The notes below the pieces were generated by a model. That model made no database searches. It was not told the DNA's origin and was given only the letters and a program-made list of their open reading frames with translations. Both the position numbers and the translations under genes were made by a program. DNA of 64,000 nt, taken from the NCBI GenBank assembly GCA_028023455.1, contig JAQFVV010006208.1, positions 10,336,963 to 10,400,962 on the forward strand, written 5' to 3'. This document shows positions 36,497 to 47,834 of this stretch, piece after piece (position 1 is the first letter of the stretch; every line of letters begins with the position of its first letter). Source of the stretch: Epiperipatus broadwayi. Taxonomy: Eukaryota; Onychophora; Udeonychophora; Euonychophora; Peripatidae.

Positions 36497-37388
36497 ATGA
36501 TTGCGGGATGGGTATGTGCAAATCAAATAATAACCAAAGACATTTTACATGAACTCCACACTCTGTCTAGCTTGATTTTTAATTGCACATATGAGGATGA
36601 GCAAAATATAATCAAGTATCTTGATTTAAAAATCAAGAGAGAGAATGCTGCACTCAACTATTCCATGATAATCAAACCCTTGTGTATTAGAGGTTATCTC
36701 CGTCCACTCTCAAAATCCTTTAAATCACACAAACTTGCAGGGCTATCTGCCTTTTTATTTCGTAACCACCATCTATGCAAGTTAGTCAGACAAGAAAAAC
36801 AACATCACTAGTTACATCAGGGATTTAATAAGCATGGGTTTTAATCACAGAACAATAGCCAACAGGATTGAAGGCTTTTATAAAAGACTTCAACATAGTA
36901 TAAAAGAAGACAGACAACATCTGACTGTACCATATATACCTGCAGTTGCAAAAAACTTCAGTAAAATCTTACAGAAGGAATTTAAACTGGGATTTAGAAC
37001 CCCTCCAAACACCAATAGGCTTATTAATAATACTAAAGACAAAAGAAACATTGAAGAAACCCCACAGGTAGTTTATAGAATTGTGTGCCCTCAAATAGGG
37101 TGTGATTCGGTTTATTGTGGAGAAACTCATGCCACAGTGGGCAATAGATTGGGTCAGCACAAATACATATATACAAGAGCAATAACTAAAAAAGAAGGCA
37201 GCTCTGTATTTGCTGACCATCAGCAGGAGCTCAACCACAGATTTGAGCCCTCCGAGGCTGATATTTTATGTATGGAAAGAAATGATATCAAGAGGAAGGT
37301 TAAGGAAGCTTGTTTCATCACCAGCGATGCCAAATCAATAAACAGAAGAGACACTTGCTTCGCCATTTTTAAAAAATGCATGATATAG
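36497..37388 (+). pseudogene. Penelope-like element: RT end and GIY-YIG endonuclease (copy C)
   Basis: The first frame (36497-36811) holds YLDLKIKRENAALN and HKLAGLSAFLFRNHHLC, matching the end of a Penelope reverse transcriptase. The second (36834-37388) begins MGFNHRTIANRIEGFYKRLQ, the RT-endonuclease linker, and has the GIY-YIG endonuclease core VYRIVCPQIGCDSVYCGET, then GNRLGQHK and a C-terminal block with IKRKVKEACFI. The canonical GIY/YIG tyrosine-glycine pairs are altered (VYR.., VYCGE). Penelope-like elements use this single-strand nuclease with their RT for target-primed insertion. A frame break at 36811 and loss of the RT catalytic domain make it a 5'-truncated relic. Confidence 0.88.
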
Positions 37389-37689
37389 GAGGCAATTTGC
37401 ATACATTTGCATATGACTAATAATCTGAAAAGACTATGAATATGGAGCAACAAGGGCTCTGAAAGCGCTGTCTGTAAATCAGAATATATATACAAAAGCC
37501 TACAAATTATTACATAAAAAGTTTCACCACAACACATCAGCGTATTATTAATCCTCAATAAAGAAGGCACTACTGTTTAGTGCCTATTGATAGTCAGGCT
37601 TAGATACATGGTATAAATTATCACTCTAATATAAATGTTGATTACTAAACTTCTATCTAGGTAACATTTTATTTAATTTACTAGTATGC

Positions 37690-37920
37690 AAATAGACTAG
37701 ATGGTCCATTTTTTCGAAATGGAGAAGCAGGTATCTCTTCTGTTGATGGGTTGGAGTCATCTGCAATGAAGCATGCTTCCTTAATCTTGTGTTTGGTGTT
37801 ATTGTGCTCAGTACATACCATTTCAGCTGTAGAGGATTCGAACATGTGGCCTATGTATTTTTGATGTTCGAAAAATATAGAGCTGCCCTCAGATTTGATT
37901 CAAGCCCTGTTGCATAAATA
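37690..37920 (-). pseudogene. Penelope-like endonuclease fragment (copy D, inverted)
   Basis: Minus-strand reading gives GSSIFFEHQKYIGHMFESST, then KHKIKEACFIADDSNPS, aligned by eye with GSSVFADHQQELNHRFEPSE and RKVKEACFITSDAKS of copy C. The two copies converge tail to tail, about 300 bp apart. Only the last third of the endonuclease is preserved. Confidence 0.75.
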
Positions 37921-37929
37921 TCAATGTTA

Positions 37930-38320
37930 TGATACCGTGGTGGCTATTGCAGCACATATTTCCCCATAATATGCCACACTGCAGCTGAAAAAATGGGCTG
38001 TCTAGGCTATTTGCATATGTCTTTATTAAAAAGTTATCTACAAGTCATTAGTATAAGCTATAAATATGGGAACATGAAATTCCCAAAGCACTAACCAATT
38101 ATTCATTCGTAATATAGCTTCAATTATGTGTTTTTTCAAGTGCAATATATAGATTGCGAACTATAAGTGAAGTAAAACTAAGTTATTAATTTATTAGTGC
38201 AGTATCCGTATGTACTTTTAATCAGAAGAAAATTACACCCTACCCTCATGCACTGTTATTTTGTTTTAACATCCCAACATCATTTTATTGAATACAAAGA
38301 CTAATCAAAGCACAAAATAG
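37930..38320. other. Intronic DNA without recognised features
   Basis: Nothing was recognised between the Penelope fragment and the next repeat block. Confidence 0.3.
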
Positions 38321-38324
38321 AGGC

Positions 38325-39290
38325 TTTGAAAAGATAAGGTGGCTGTCTTGTCTTTATACCTAAATTCGTTTATATAGGCCACTCTAAAGCATCTTGGAAT
38401 GAGCGCATGAAGGTCTTCCATTAATCATTTTACATTCATTAACACCTGTGAAATATTCTAATCTACTGCCTATCAATATTATGAAAATCTCTTCAAAGTC
38501 TTTATTTTGTGCTTTGGTTTGAAAGTACTCTTTGTACTTAACAAAACACCGTTTGAGGTATTAAAACATAACACATATGTATGGGATGTAATTTCCTTGA
38601 ATGCGGTGATAATAAATTAAATAGAGAATTACATAGATTCTAATATTTTATAATATTAACAGGCAGAAGATTGGAAGATTTTGCAAAGTTAACAGATGTA
38701 AAGTAATTAATGGAAGACCTTCACACTCTCATTCCAAGATGCTTTAGATTGGCCTATTAAACCATTAAACATCACATGTTCACCATAGTTTAAATACAAA
38801 GATAGGCCAGCCACTTACTATTTCAGTCTCTATTTTGTGCTTTGGTTTGAGAGTATCCTTGGTACTCAACAAAACACTGTTGAGGTATTAAGACAATATA
38901 GCAGCTAGGATGTAATTCCCTTCTGATTAAAACTACATATGAATACTGAACTAGCAAATTAAATAGAGAGTTATATAGATTCTGATAATTTGTAAAATTA
39001 ACAGACAGTAGATTGGAAGATTTCATAACTGTTAATGGATGGGATAAAATTAATGGATGTCAAGTGATTATTGGAATATTCACACTCTCATTTCAAGTTG
39101 CTTCAGACTAGCCTATATAAGTAAATTTAGGTACAAATATAAGATGGCTATTCTTATCAAAGTCTCTATCTTGTGCTTTGGTTTGAAAGTATTCTTCATA
39201 CACAACACAACACTACTGAGATATTAAAACAATATAGCAGCATGTGTATAGAGCGTAATTCACTTCTGATGAAAATCAAACATCCATCTG
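38325..39290. repeat. Repeat block related to the 10-kb foldback
   Basis: The motif TTTTGTGCTTTGGTTTGA, followed by a GTACTCAACAAAACAC-type segment and GAGGTATTAA, occurs three times (about 38505, 38832 and 39170). Between them lie CCTAAATT..TTTATATAGGCC and AGCATCTTGGAATGAG or their complements, sequences shared with the 9990-10888 foldback. It is a degraded multi-copy relative. It abuts the exon acceptor at 39330. Confidence 0.6.
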
Positions 39291-39330
39291 TAAATAATTA
39301 ATAATTAAAAAAGCTTTTGTTTCATTTTAG

Positions 39331-39527
39331 GCATTTGCACAGATTGGAGTAATGATGGGTGCAGAGCTTTTTACTTTTCCTTATTGCCATTTTGCAGTGT
39401 TTTTAAATCACATGTTTTGGGCTGTTGGTGTAATATCTCTTTCCATTTTAGCCTATTTGGTACATAATTGGGTGCATTTACAATTAATCATTTCTTTTAT
39501 CCTGCTTTTGTATCTAGCATATATTAG
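39331..39527 (+). CDS. SLC22-like transporter, second internal exon
   Basis: A 197-bp exon with acceptor TTCATTTTAG and donor GTAAGT, phase 0 at its start and phase 2 at its end. It encodes AFAQIGVMMGAELFTFPYCH, then a hydrophobic helix (FWAVGVISLSILAYLV), the short segment HNWVHLQ and another helix (LIISFILLLYLAYI). That pattern (small residues, E, helix, a .W..LQ loop, helix) matches SLC22 transmembrane helices 4 to 6. It follows the product of exon 8536-8766 without a gap. The next expected segment, a PESPRWL-type loop after helix 6, was not found up to the window end, so the next intron exceeds 24 kb or that exon was missed. Confidence 0.8.
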
Positions 39528-39646
39528 GTAAGTTAAACGAGATTAGAAGATAAGAATTTAAAATATTTTCACATTATAATAAATATATATGTTCAGATAA
39601 TTTAGGATAAATTATTTTTTTAAATGGAAACATTTTCTATATTTTT

Positions 39647-39748
39647 TTATTTTTATTTTTATGTGTCAAAGCGTCAGCCAGAAAGCAAACCTGGGAATAA
39701 CTGCTTGTAAGGCAGCCATGCTAACCACCCTGCTACCAACTCTTGACA
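39647..39748 (-). mobile_element. tRNA-derived SINE, copy 3
   Basis: The same tRNA-like head as copies 1 and 2 is present (GCCTTACAAGCAG as anticodon arm), more diverged and lacking part of the T arm. The 17-mer ACATTTTCTATATTTTT is duplicated exactly at 39630-39646 and 39749-39765. It lies 120 bp after the exon. Confidence 0.82.
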
Positions 39749-40489
39749 ACATTTTCTATATTTTTAAACTGTTATTTCTTTGCATTGTAAGAATTTTTTT
39801 TCATATATTGGCAAGAAATAATAAATAGTCATTCAAAACTGAGTATGGCTTTTCCACCCATCTACCCACTCTCCCTCCCCCCCCCCAAAAAAAAGAAAGA
39901 GGAAAAAACTACCCTAGAAATGATTTTAGCAATGACTATATAAACCAATCTGTAAAATTATGAATATATCCACATATAGAACACGCTGGTCTATTTCTTT
40001 CTTTGATATTTTACATAGTTTTCTTTTAGTTTCCTCAGTAGAAAACCTTTGTGAAATACTTTAACACCCTATTGTAGTTCTCCAATGTATTCTATTCTCT
40101 GCCATATCTTCCCAATGGAAAAAGTTGATATTGTATTTCCTAAGAATGCTTTTGAGATAATCATTATAAAGTAGATGTGGTCTACCTTTTCTATGAAACC
40201 CATGTACATGTTGACCACAAATGGCCTTTTAGGAAATCTTCCATTATTCATTCATTTTACATTTAATCCAACAAAGGTGCGGTTTTATGATAGACTCAAT
40301 ACTATCTCATCCAGCATGCATATCGATTGGTTTTACAATCTTGTCATTGTATTCTTAAAATTTTACGGAGTGTTCTTAAATGAAACTTTTCAACCTTTAC
40401 ATTACACTAGTAGAGGCCAAGTTTTACATCCATACAATAAATTAGTAAAATAACAAGTTTATATATGGTTAACTTAGTAGCAACAGTTA

Positions 40490-41350
40490 TTTCCCCATAA
40501 TAAAATATTCTATCTTTTAACTTGTTATCAGCTGCAGCACTGGAGTTCGTTTGGATCTCAAATCTAAGTCCACTTTTCTACTTATAAAACTATCAAGATC
40601 TTTAAACTGGTTTATATTCTCAAATTGATAATCCAAACTAAAAGTTGCTGAAGATTTTTCTTTCATCAATGGATGATAAAGAACTTGAGTTGTTTGAACA
40701 TTAATTAATAAATTGAAATCTTTATAAGTGGCATTCAAAGCATTGCGAACATTCTGTAAATCGTCTTTTGAACTGGCAAAAGTAGCCCAATCATTCACTT
40801 AATGTAAATCCAGAATACAAAAAGATGAAGTTTTTGCCTTTAATCAATTCAAATTGAAAATTCTACCATCAAACTCTGTATCTTATCTTTATTCCTGTCT
40901 GATTAAACCACCTATAAACAATTCCAAGGATTATTGTTGTAAAAATTAAAAACAATGTTGGAGCAAGTGCACATCCTTGTTTAACACCAGTTTTCATTTC
41001 AAATGCCTCAAATTTTTACCTATTGTAATAACACTTCCTCTTATTCCATTATGTAGAAGCTGCATAATACAAATCTTTTTTTGTGGACAATCAACTAATT
41101 TCAAATAATGTCATATACTTGTCCTATTAACAGAATCAAATGCCTTGATCAAATCAATAAAAGACATATCATTCCTTTGTGTCTGACACTTTTCTTGCAT
41201 TTGCCTGGCAATAAAAACCATATCTATAGTGCTTCTTGATCCTCTGAAACCCCATTGAATTTTTGGTAACAATTCATCTGCAACTAGAAGCAGTCTATTT
41301 AACAAAATTCTTGTTTTGCTATAGTGGATAATAATGACATTCCACAAAAA
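40490..41350 (-). pseudogene. LINE reverse transcriptase remnant
   Basis: Minus-strand frames encode LLPKIQWGFRGSRSTIDMVF, then ARQMQEKCQTQRND and FIDLIKAFDSVNR: the QCGFR..RST.D..F..RQ...K and F.DL.KAFD blocks of a non-LTR retrotransposon RT. Further on come DWATFASSKDDLQNV and a degenerate YLGS-like block (FKDLDSFISRKV). Stops and frame shifts separate all parts. It belongs with the endonuclease fragments up to 43200 as one decayed LINE. The clade was not assigned. Confidence 0.78.
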
Positions 41351-43200
41351 TTACCACAATCTTGTCTATTCCCTTTGATTTTAGAAATTGTAACAATAAA
41401 AGCATCCTTAAGATTAGAAAACACAATTTTGTGGGTGTCGATATTGCTAAAAGATTTCCAGTATTTTTAAAGCTAACACATCACCATCATATTTTAAAAC
41501 TTCTCTGGGTATTTTATCAGGGTCTGTGGCCTTTCCATTTTCGAGATTACAGAGAGCTGTTTAGCTTCATTAAGCTGGATATCTTTGACGAAATCCAAAT
41601 GAATAGGTAAAATGGATGCATCTTTACTCAAAAGATTAACCTAATACTATTTCCATCTGCTCAAAATATCATTGTCATCATATAAGAGATTACTACTGCT
41701 AGATTTAATAGGATTTTGGTACAGTTTCAGTGCTTCATAAAGGATCTAGAATGATCATCATTTGCAGTCTGAATCCACCAATCATTGTTGAACCGTATCA
41801 GTGATTGAACTTATACTTCAAGTCTTTATGTTTTTTATAAAGTTCCACATTTACTATATTATTTGGCCAAGCAGAAAATGCCATATTACTTTTTAATTAA
41901 ATCACTAATAGTGAAACCATTGTCAGAAAGTCTTCTTTTTAGTGAATCCAAGAATATATTTACTTGTATCCATAACATATTCCTTCAGAGAAATCCACGC
42001 TAGAGTAATATAACCCTGAAGATCCAAATGGAGCAAGTTTAGCATTTAATAGCTGATAAAATTCAGTATATAAAGTAAATCCTTTTTAAAAATGGAACAC
42101 TAATTTTAATACGATTGATATATCAATTTTTAATGCAACTACCATTTTAAACTTGGAGCATTTTACCTATGACCTGTCCAACAAGAGTTTGTAAGTCATC
42201 ATGTAATATGAACATCTCTTATATTCTTACTCCTAACTATAATGATCTATTAAATGCCATTGCATGGAGCATGGATGCTTTCATGTTCTTTTGTAGTGAT
42301 TTTTCTGGCTAAATGAGATGTTTGTGATAATCAATCCATGCGTTGCGCATGAATTCAATAACAAGCCATTTGAATTTACAATACCATTTTCCCAATAATT
42401 TTTAGCCAAAGTCTAGTACCTGTACTAACATGCACTAAAATCACCTAGAAGGCAAATTCATTCTTCTAATGGTATTGCTGTGTTAAATGAGGAATAAAAG
42501 TGTTCCTTCTTTGAATCTCCTGAATCTAAGGTTAGAGCATAGGCAATAATAAAACAAGCATTAGAACCATTATGAAAGTAGAATTTTAAGATTATTAATC
42601 TTTTGTTAAAACAATGCAGAATGTAAACAACAGAAAATTTACCGCAAATCCAACACCATGCTTCATCTTTTCACAGACTGATTTCCCTATCCAAAAAAAA
42701 AAAAAACAAGTATTCATCCAACTCTTCCAAATAAACCTCCTTTCTCTGGGAGATAAATTTTTGGTAATGTTCTGATCTATCGTGTCAGCCACTTGATGGC
42801 ACTATTTCTAGCTAAATTGTTAGAAATATCCTGTTTATGTGGCCACAGACAAGCAGATAGCTTTCTTTCTATGATAAACACAGAAAGAATCCATTTAACT
42901 TGGCTGCTGGCTACCGCTGTGGCTTTTTTCTATGCTAAAAGCACAGAAAAAATTGGCCGCCATAGTTTTTTGCTAACAACTATATCAGTATTACATCTTG
43001 ACAGTTCCTTAGTCACAAGTGCAGTTTTCCATTCTGGCCTTGAAGAATTTCTTGATTTATGATACTTAATGTTAGTACTACCATTATCTTTTTCACCACT
43101 ACTACTGATATTATTATTACTATTCTTGTTATTTCTACCATTGAAATGATTAATCTTATAGGCATGATAACCTTGGCCAAACTCGGTGAGACAAACCATT
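41351..43200 (-). pseudogene. LINE apurinic-type endonuclease remnant
   Basis: From right to left: RPEWKTALVTKELSRCNTDIV (start of the endonuclease, near 43000), then KSWMNTCFFFFWIGKSVCE with KHGVGFAVN (near 42660), then a GDF-like segment and HPCSMQWHLIDH (near 42280, the W..P.S..WHL.D block), all out of frame with one another. Intact copies nick the target DNA for priming. The upstream limit is uncertain; about 2.7 kb is recognisable in total. Confidence 0.7.
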
Positions 43201-43209
43201 GTAAGACTA

Positions 43210-44056
43210 TATTTCCATAATTGGCAAAAGCATATCTAAACAAGGCTGCCTAAATATACAATTTCTGCCAGCCAAACTTGTCTCAAATCCAGTTCCAAAC
43301 CTATTTATTAATGCTTATATTGTCTCAAGCAAAGATCATGATTCGGGACTCACTTACTAAGCCTGTCCACATCACAGCTTTCTTAATGCTCAAAGGCTTG
43401 AACTGAAAAGAAAGTAAAAAATATTGGGGTCAGAAATGATGTGAATGTAGTTAAACGATGGAATTGTTGCTCAAACATACAATCCTATTGCTGTAGTTAT
43501 TATAAGATGTCCAATGACATGAAAGGCTCACTATGATTAGGCCCTATAATAACTTATGTGACCGAAGAAAGGAACACATAAAGACAATATCAGAACCAGA
43601 CTCATCCTTCGATGAACTAACATTCTACCTTACAAGGGTAGTAAGAGCCCTTGATGAGGCACTGCTCATTTAATATTCACAGGTGAATTTCAAATCTAAA
43701 GGTCATGCCATTACCCCCATTTGTGGAGCCTATGTGGTCTTTTTGCATAATAGCACTACAATAGCAATAAATATGCATATGGCAACCTACCATGTAAAGC
43801 TAAGTACTTATAGCAGTCAGATTGTGTAATGAGAGTGTAAACTAAAAATAGGAGCATATAATACTTAGCTTAGAATTTATCATAGGCTTTTATTATAACT
43901 ATCCACAAAATATAATAATATCTTAAAAAATGTATTTGTATAATATAAAAGACAGTGGAAACTTTTTATGTTAAGGATGTTTTATATTTTAAAAAACTCA
44001 AAAATAAGAATCTTAAAAACAATCAATGTTTTTCAGTTTGCTTATTGTAAAGATAC
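43210..44056. other. Non-coding DNA without recognised features
   Basis: No protein, RNA or repeat family was recognised. Confidence 0.35.
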
Positions 44057-44069
44057 TGAATGTATTGTT

Positions 44070-44454
44070 AATACATTGTACAGCCTTAAACCTGCATTTA
44101 TATATGTAATATATGCGGGACTCGAACTCAGACTTTCACACGACCCATTACTCTCAGTGCCATCTCATATTGCTGACCCACCTGATCACACACATGTTGA
44201 AAAGATAAATAATGACCAATATCCATATTTCGTACTAAACCAGCACTCATCAGTTGGTCCAGATTACTATCTCCATACATATATACAATCAGTGCTCAGC
44301 TTTATATTGATAGCCAATCCTCATACTTTAATGGACAGGCTTCAAACTACTCCAACCTATTAGTGATTATTTATCTTTTCAACATGTGTGTGATCAGGTA
44401 GGTCAGCAATATAAGATGGCACTGAGAGTAGTGGGTCGTGTGAAAGTCTGAGTT
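44070..44454 (+). mobile_element. Family E palindromic element, 13-bp TSD
   Basis: The arms are inverted relatives (ACTCGAACTCAGACTTTCAC on the left, GTGAAAGTCTGAGTTTGAAT on the right), with a core AACCAGCACTCATCAGTTGG on the left arm only. The arms are therefore longer than 100 bp but unequal. A left extension of about 40 bp (44070-44108) precedes the palindrome. The exact 13-mer TGAATGTATTGTT flanks the whole at 44057-44069 and 44455-44467. Confidence 0.75.
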
Positions 44455-44467
44455 TGAATGTATTGTT

Positions 44468-45310
44468 GTAAAATATATCTTAGTTGGATTAAAGTCACAA
44501 AATAATAAAAATTTTATTGAAAGGTATTTTATGATGTATTGAAGCATGTTTTTTCCAAAAGGGCAGACTTTGTAAAGATTTTTTCAAAATTACTAATGAG
44601 GTACAACATTGAATGTTTGCAATGATAAGATGTGTCTGAAGATAGAATACTGTACATTGGAAAGCCATTTTTGGTCAAGATATACAATATATCTTTCAGA
44701 AAAATAGTTTTCTGCCAAATAAATTAAAAGATAGTGTCACATGTTAGCTAATAAATAATCTTATAAATTGGAATATGATATCTACAGATCTATTTGAGTA
44801 CACAGAATGATTTGAATAGTCATCTTTAAATTCTTGTTCTGAAATTAGAACAATCACGTATTTACAAATGGCTGCTAATGATGATATTTTTTAAATTAAA
44901 TTTTTGATCTTGGAAAGTGAGATTAAAATTTAATACTGTGATAAAAATGGATTACCATGAAATAAATTTCTATCAAAGTAATCTATTAACTTTCCAAAAT
45001 TATAGATTAATTATATTGAAAAAAAAAAAAAACACAAGGCAAAATAAAATGAGTTTGAACAGAACATCTGCAATTGTTAATCTCATTACTGGGAAAAGTT
45101 TGAAATACATCAAATGAATCTTCTGTCCTAATCTGCCAATTTGGATGATTGGATACAAATGTAACTGCTAGATCTCTAAGCCACATGGTTTTTTAATTTA
45201 TTATATTTTATATTTATTATAGAGCCTTTTGTTTTTCTCTATATATTCACCCAGTTGACATTTTACATCAGCTATCATCAGGTTTCCTTATGAAATATCC
45301 TTGTAGATTT
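44468..45310. other. Non-coding DNA without recognised features
   Basis: AT-rich, with an A-run at 45020. Nothing was recognised. Confidence 0.35.
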
Positions 45311-45325
45311 TATTTTTATATACTT

Positions 45326-45430
45326 TTTTTTTCTCATGTGTCATAGCATCAGCTGGGAAGCGAACCCGCTAACCCACGACATCTGCTTGTAAAGCAGCCA
45401 TCACTGACCTCTCGACCACCAATGCTTGAC
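45326..45430 (-). mobile_element. tRNA-derived SINE, copy 4
   Basis: Almost the same as copy 1: GGTGGTCGAGAGGTCAG, GCTTTACAAGCAG and GCGGGTTCGCTTCCCAGC on the minus strand, ending ATGACACATGAGAAAAAA. The 15-mer TATTTTTATATACTT is duplicated exactly at 45311-45325 and 45431-45445. It is the best-preserved insertion of the family here. Confidence 0.88.
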
Positions 45431-45445
45431 TATTTTTATATACTT

Positions 45446-46955
45446 ATCTCTTTAAAATGACATTTTCACTTGCTCTTTTATGCAAGAAAATGGTTTCTGG
45501 CAATAATTTTCAACCTATATTACCCTTTGTTCTGCTTTTAGTTTTTTTTCTGCAAGACCTCACATCTGTGTTTCCTGAATTTGAGTAATTGAGAATAAAC
45601 TATAACAACAATGAAAACTTTTACTACTGGTAACATGTTATTATCTTCTAGTTTTAATACATATCTTCATGTAAACAGTAAATTTTACATAGACATTTGG
45701 ATAAGGCAAATATAAAATTAACAAGAAATATAAATTGCGACTGAACTCAAATTTGTTCAACTATTTTGATAATCTCTAATTGCTGACAGCATATAATGAT
45801 TATCTTTTAATATATAAATATATATTTTATGGCAATGTTAATGTTAAGTTATTATTACCATTGCAATTTCTAATTTTTAATATCTTTTATTATGGGGTTG
45901 ATAAAATCTTATAAAATTCGAGACTGACCAAAAAAAATAACATTGATACATATATTACAGAACTGAGCAGTATTGGATTCAATGACTCATCAATTATTCA
46001 CACAGCTAAAAACTTCTATTAACATCTCCCTCCACAAACCAATGACAAGCCCTGAATATCCCTTCCCTAGTTACCTAAAATCCTGCCTAATTAATAAAAG
46101 TGTCTTCCACCCACTAAATTGCTCTCCGCATCCCTCCAGCACGGCATCATTTAATCAATAACTCAAAAGATAAACTGCTTCACGATCTTCATGCTCAGAT
46201 TGTTTACAAAATTAAATGCCAAAATACTTCCTGCCATTTGGTTTATTACAGTGAGTCCTGAGCCAACTTATTCACTTAGCTCAACAATATCTGTACAATC
46301 GAACTAAAACTCCTACTGATGCAAATTTCCATCCTTTTTTGACCAGTTCTTTAAATTTGGTCATAGTTTAGAGCCTATATCTGTTAGGGTAGTCTGCTTT
46401 GAGCCAATTATGCTAAGCATAAAGTCAAGGAGGCTTGGCACAACTCTGGGAATAAACAGACCATCAATCAAAAAGAATCTCACCTTCCCCTCTCCAAGAA
46501 ATGGTATACTCTAATCATTTAATTTACAAGGCAAACAATATGCAAATTATTTCACTTGTTCTCCAGCTATTTAAAATACCCTACCAACTCAATTACATTC
46601 ATTGCTAGGTCAATGACTGAATCCAGTCGAAAGTATGTTAGCATTTCATAACTGTCTGCGCTAATAAAGCTTTGCTCTCAATATGGTATTGTATCACTTA
46701 CTTAAATTACTATATGCATAAAATGTAATAGTAGTTTATAGATTATTTAAAAAACAATTCACTGTAATGACGTAGAAAGTTTCATGATTTTATAATAGAA
46801 AGCCTGAACTCATTAAAATGTATAATGTAATTCTAAATAGAAGCAATAAATTAAATAAAGATTGTGCAAGCAGTGATATAATATAACTATCAAAGATCAA
46901 ATATTAAATGTTTAGTTATATGCCTTCCAATATAAAAATAATTTGCAAATCTATA
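45446..46955. other. Non-coding DNA, one unassigned less AT-rich stretch
   Basis: At about 45970-46690 the composition is less AT-biased and no homology was recognised. It ends with TGACTGAATCCAGTCGAAAG (46614-46633), a 5-bp stem followed by GAAAG, and the downstream bases GTATGTTA recur at 35083. This could be the end of an unrecognised Penelope-like or related element. Confidence 0.35.
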
Positions 46956-46959
46956 TTAA

Positions 46960-47060
46960 TTGCAGATAAGTATAAGTTCTGAGGAAGATTGCTGGGGTAA
47001 TCGAAACTGTCAATAGTGGGTTGAAAAAAAACCCAGTAAAAAGTAATAAAAGAACATAAA
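46960..47060 (+). repeat. Penelope 3'-end fragment with hairpin
   Basis: GTTCTGAGGAAGATTGCTGG, then GGTAATCGAAACTGTC and AATAGTGGGTTG, is shared with 61530-61580 and resembles the ends of the Penelope copies at 50160 and 58940. It lies directly beside inverted family C sequence. Confidence 0.65.
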
Positions 47061-47061
47061 T

Positions 47062-47665
47062 GATATTAATATTATATAAGTTTCTTGTTACATTTTCATT
47101 TACTATTTTCAAACGCTCTCCACTCACAACTTTGACGCCATTCATTTCAGATAAATACGCTAATGATTATTACGAATCATTTTCGAATCTAGAGATTATC
47201 TCTAGCACAGATATAAACTTTAAACCTCAGTTAAAGATTAATATCTTGGGGGTCATTTGTCTTTTATTATATCTTTATTTATATTAATTTGAAAAGAATG
47301 GGGAAGTGTGGAGGTGTTTATTATATCTATAAAGATATTACATATGGGACAAAGAAAGATGAATAACTCCGTGTGTGTAAAATTTAAAAAATCAGATATA
47401 TTAATTTTTAAGTGAGGTTTAAAGTTTATATATGTGCTAGAGATAATCTCTTGTTTCGAAAATGATTGGCAATAATCATTAGTGTATTTATCTGAAATAG
47501 ATGGCGTCAAAGTTGTGAGTGGAGGGAGTTTGACAATGGTAGAGATAATCTCTAGTTTCGAAAATGATTGGTAATAATCATTAGTGTATTTATCTGAAAT
47601 GGATGGTGACAAAGTTGTGAGTGGAGGGAGTTTAACAATGGTAAATGAAAATGTAACAATTTACT
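47062..47665. repeat. Family C inverted and direct copies
   Basis: An inverted copy (47062-47260) faces two direct copies (47395-47530 and 47537-47660). Each holds GATTATTA/TAATAATCATTAGTG and AAGTTGTGAGTGGAGGGAG or the complement. The 12-residue peptides in this block are chance readings of the repeat. Confidence 0.65.
47247..47330 (+). repeat. Direct repeat, about 85 bp, first copy
   Basis: TCTTGGGGGTCATTTGTC, followed by GAAAAGAATGGGGAAGTGTGG, recurs at 47734-47820 in the same orientation with few changes. Confidence 0.7.
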
Positions 47666-47834
47666 CTAGATAAATACTTTGCATATAATAGAGATATATA
47701 TGATAGTGATCTGGGCCAACTGATGAGTGCATCTTGGGGGTCATTTGTCTTTTATTATATTTTTGTTTATATGATTTTGAAAAGAATGGGGAAGTGTGGA
47801 AGTGTTTATTATATCTATATATACATTTATATAA

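Larger units (their letters stand above)
8767..39330 (+). other. Giant intron (30,564 bp) of the SLC22-like gene
   Basis: The donor GTAAAATA at 8767 and the acceptor TTCATTTTAG ending at 39330 join two phase-0 exons whose products are adjacent in the SLC22 fold: helix 3 to 4 on the left, helices 4 to 6 on the right. Nearly all recognisable content of the intron is mobile DNA: Gypsy, Penelope, hAT MITE, SINE and palindromic elements. No exon was recognised inside it. That the two exons belong to one transcript is inferred from phase, order and protein continuity. Confidence 0.7.
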
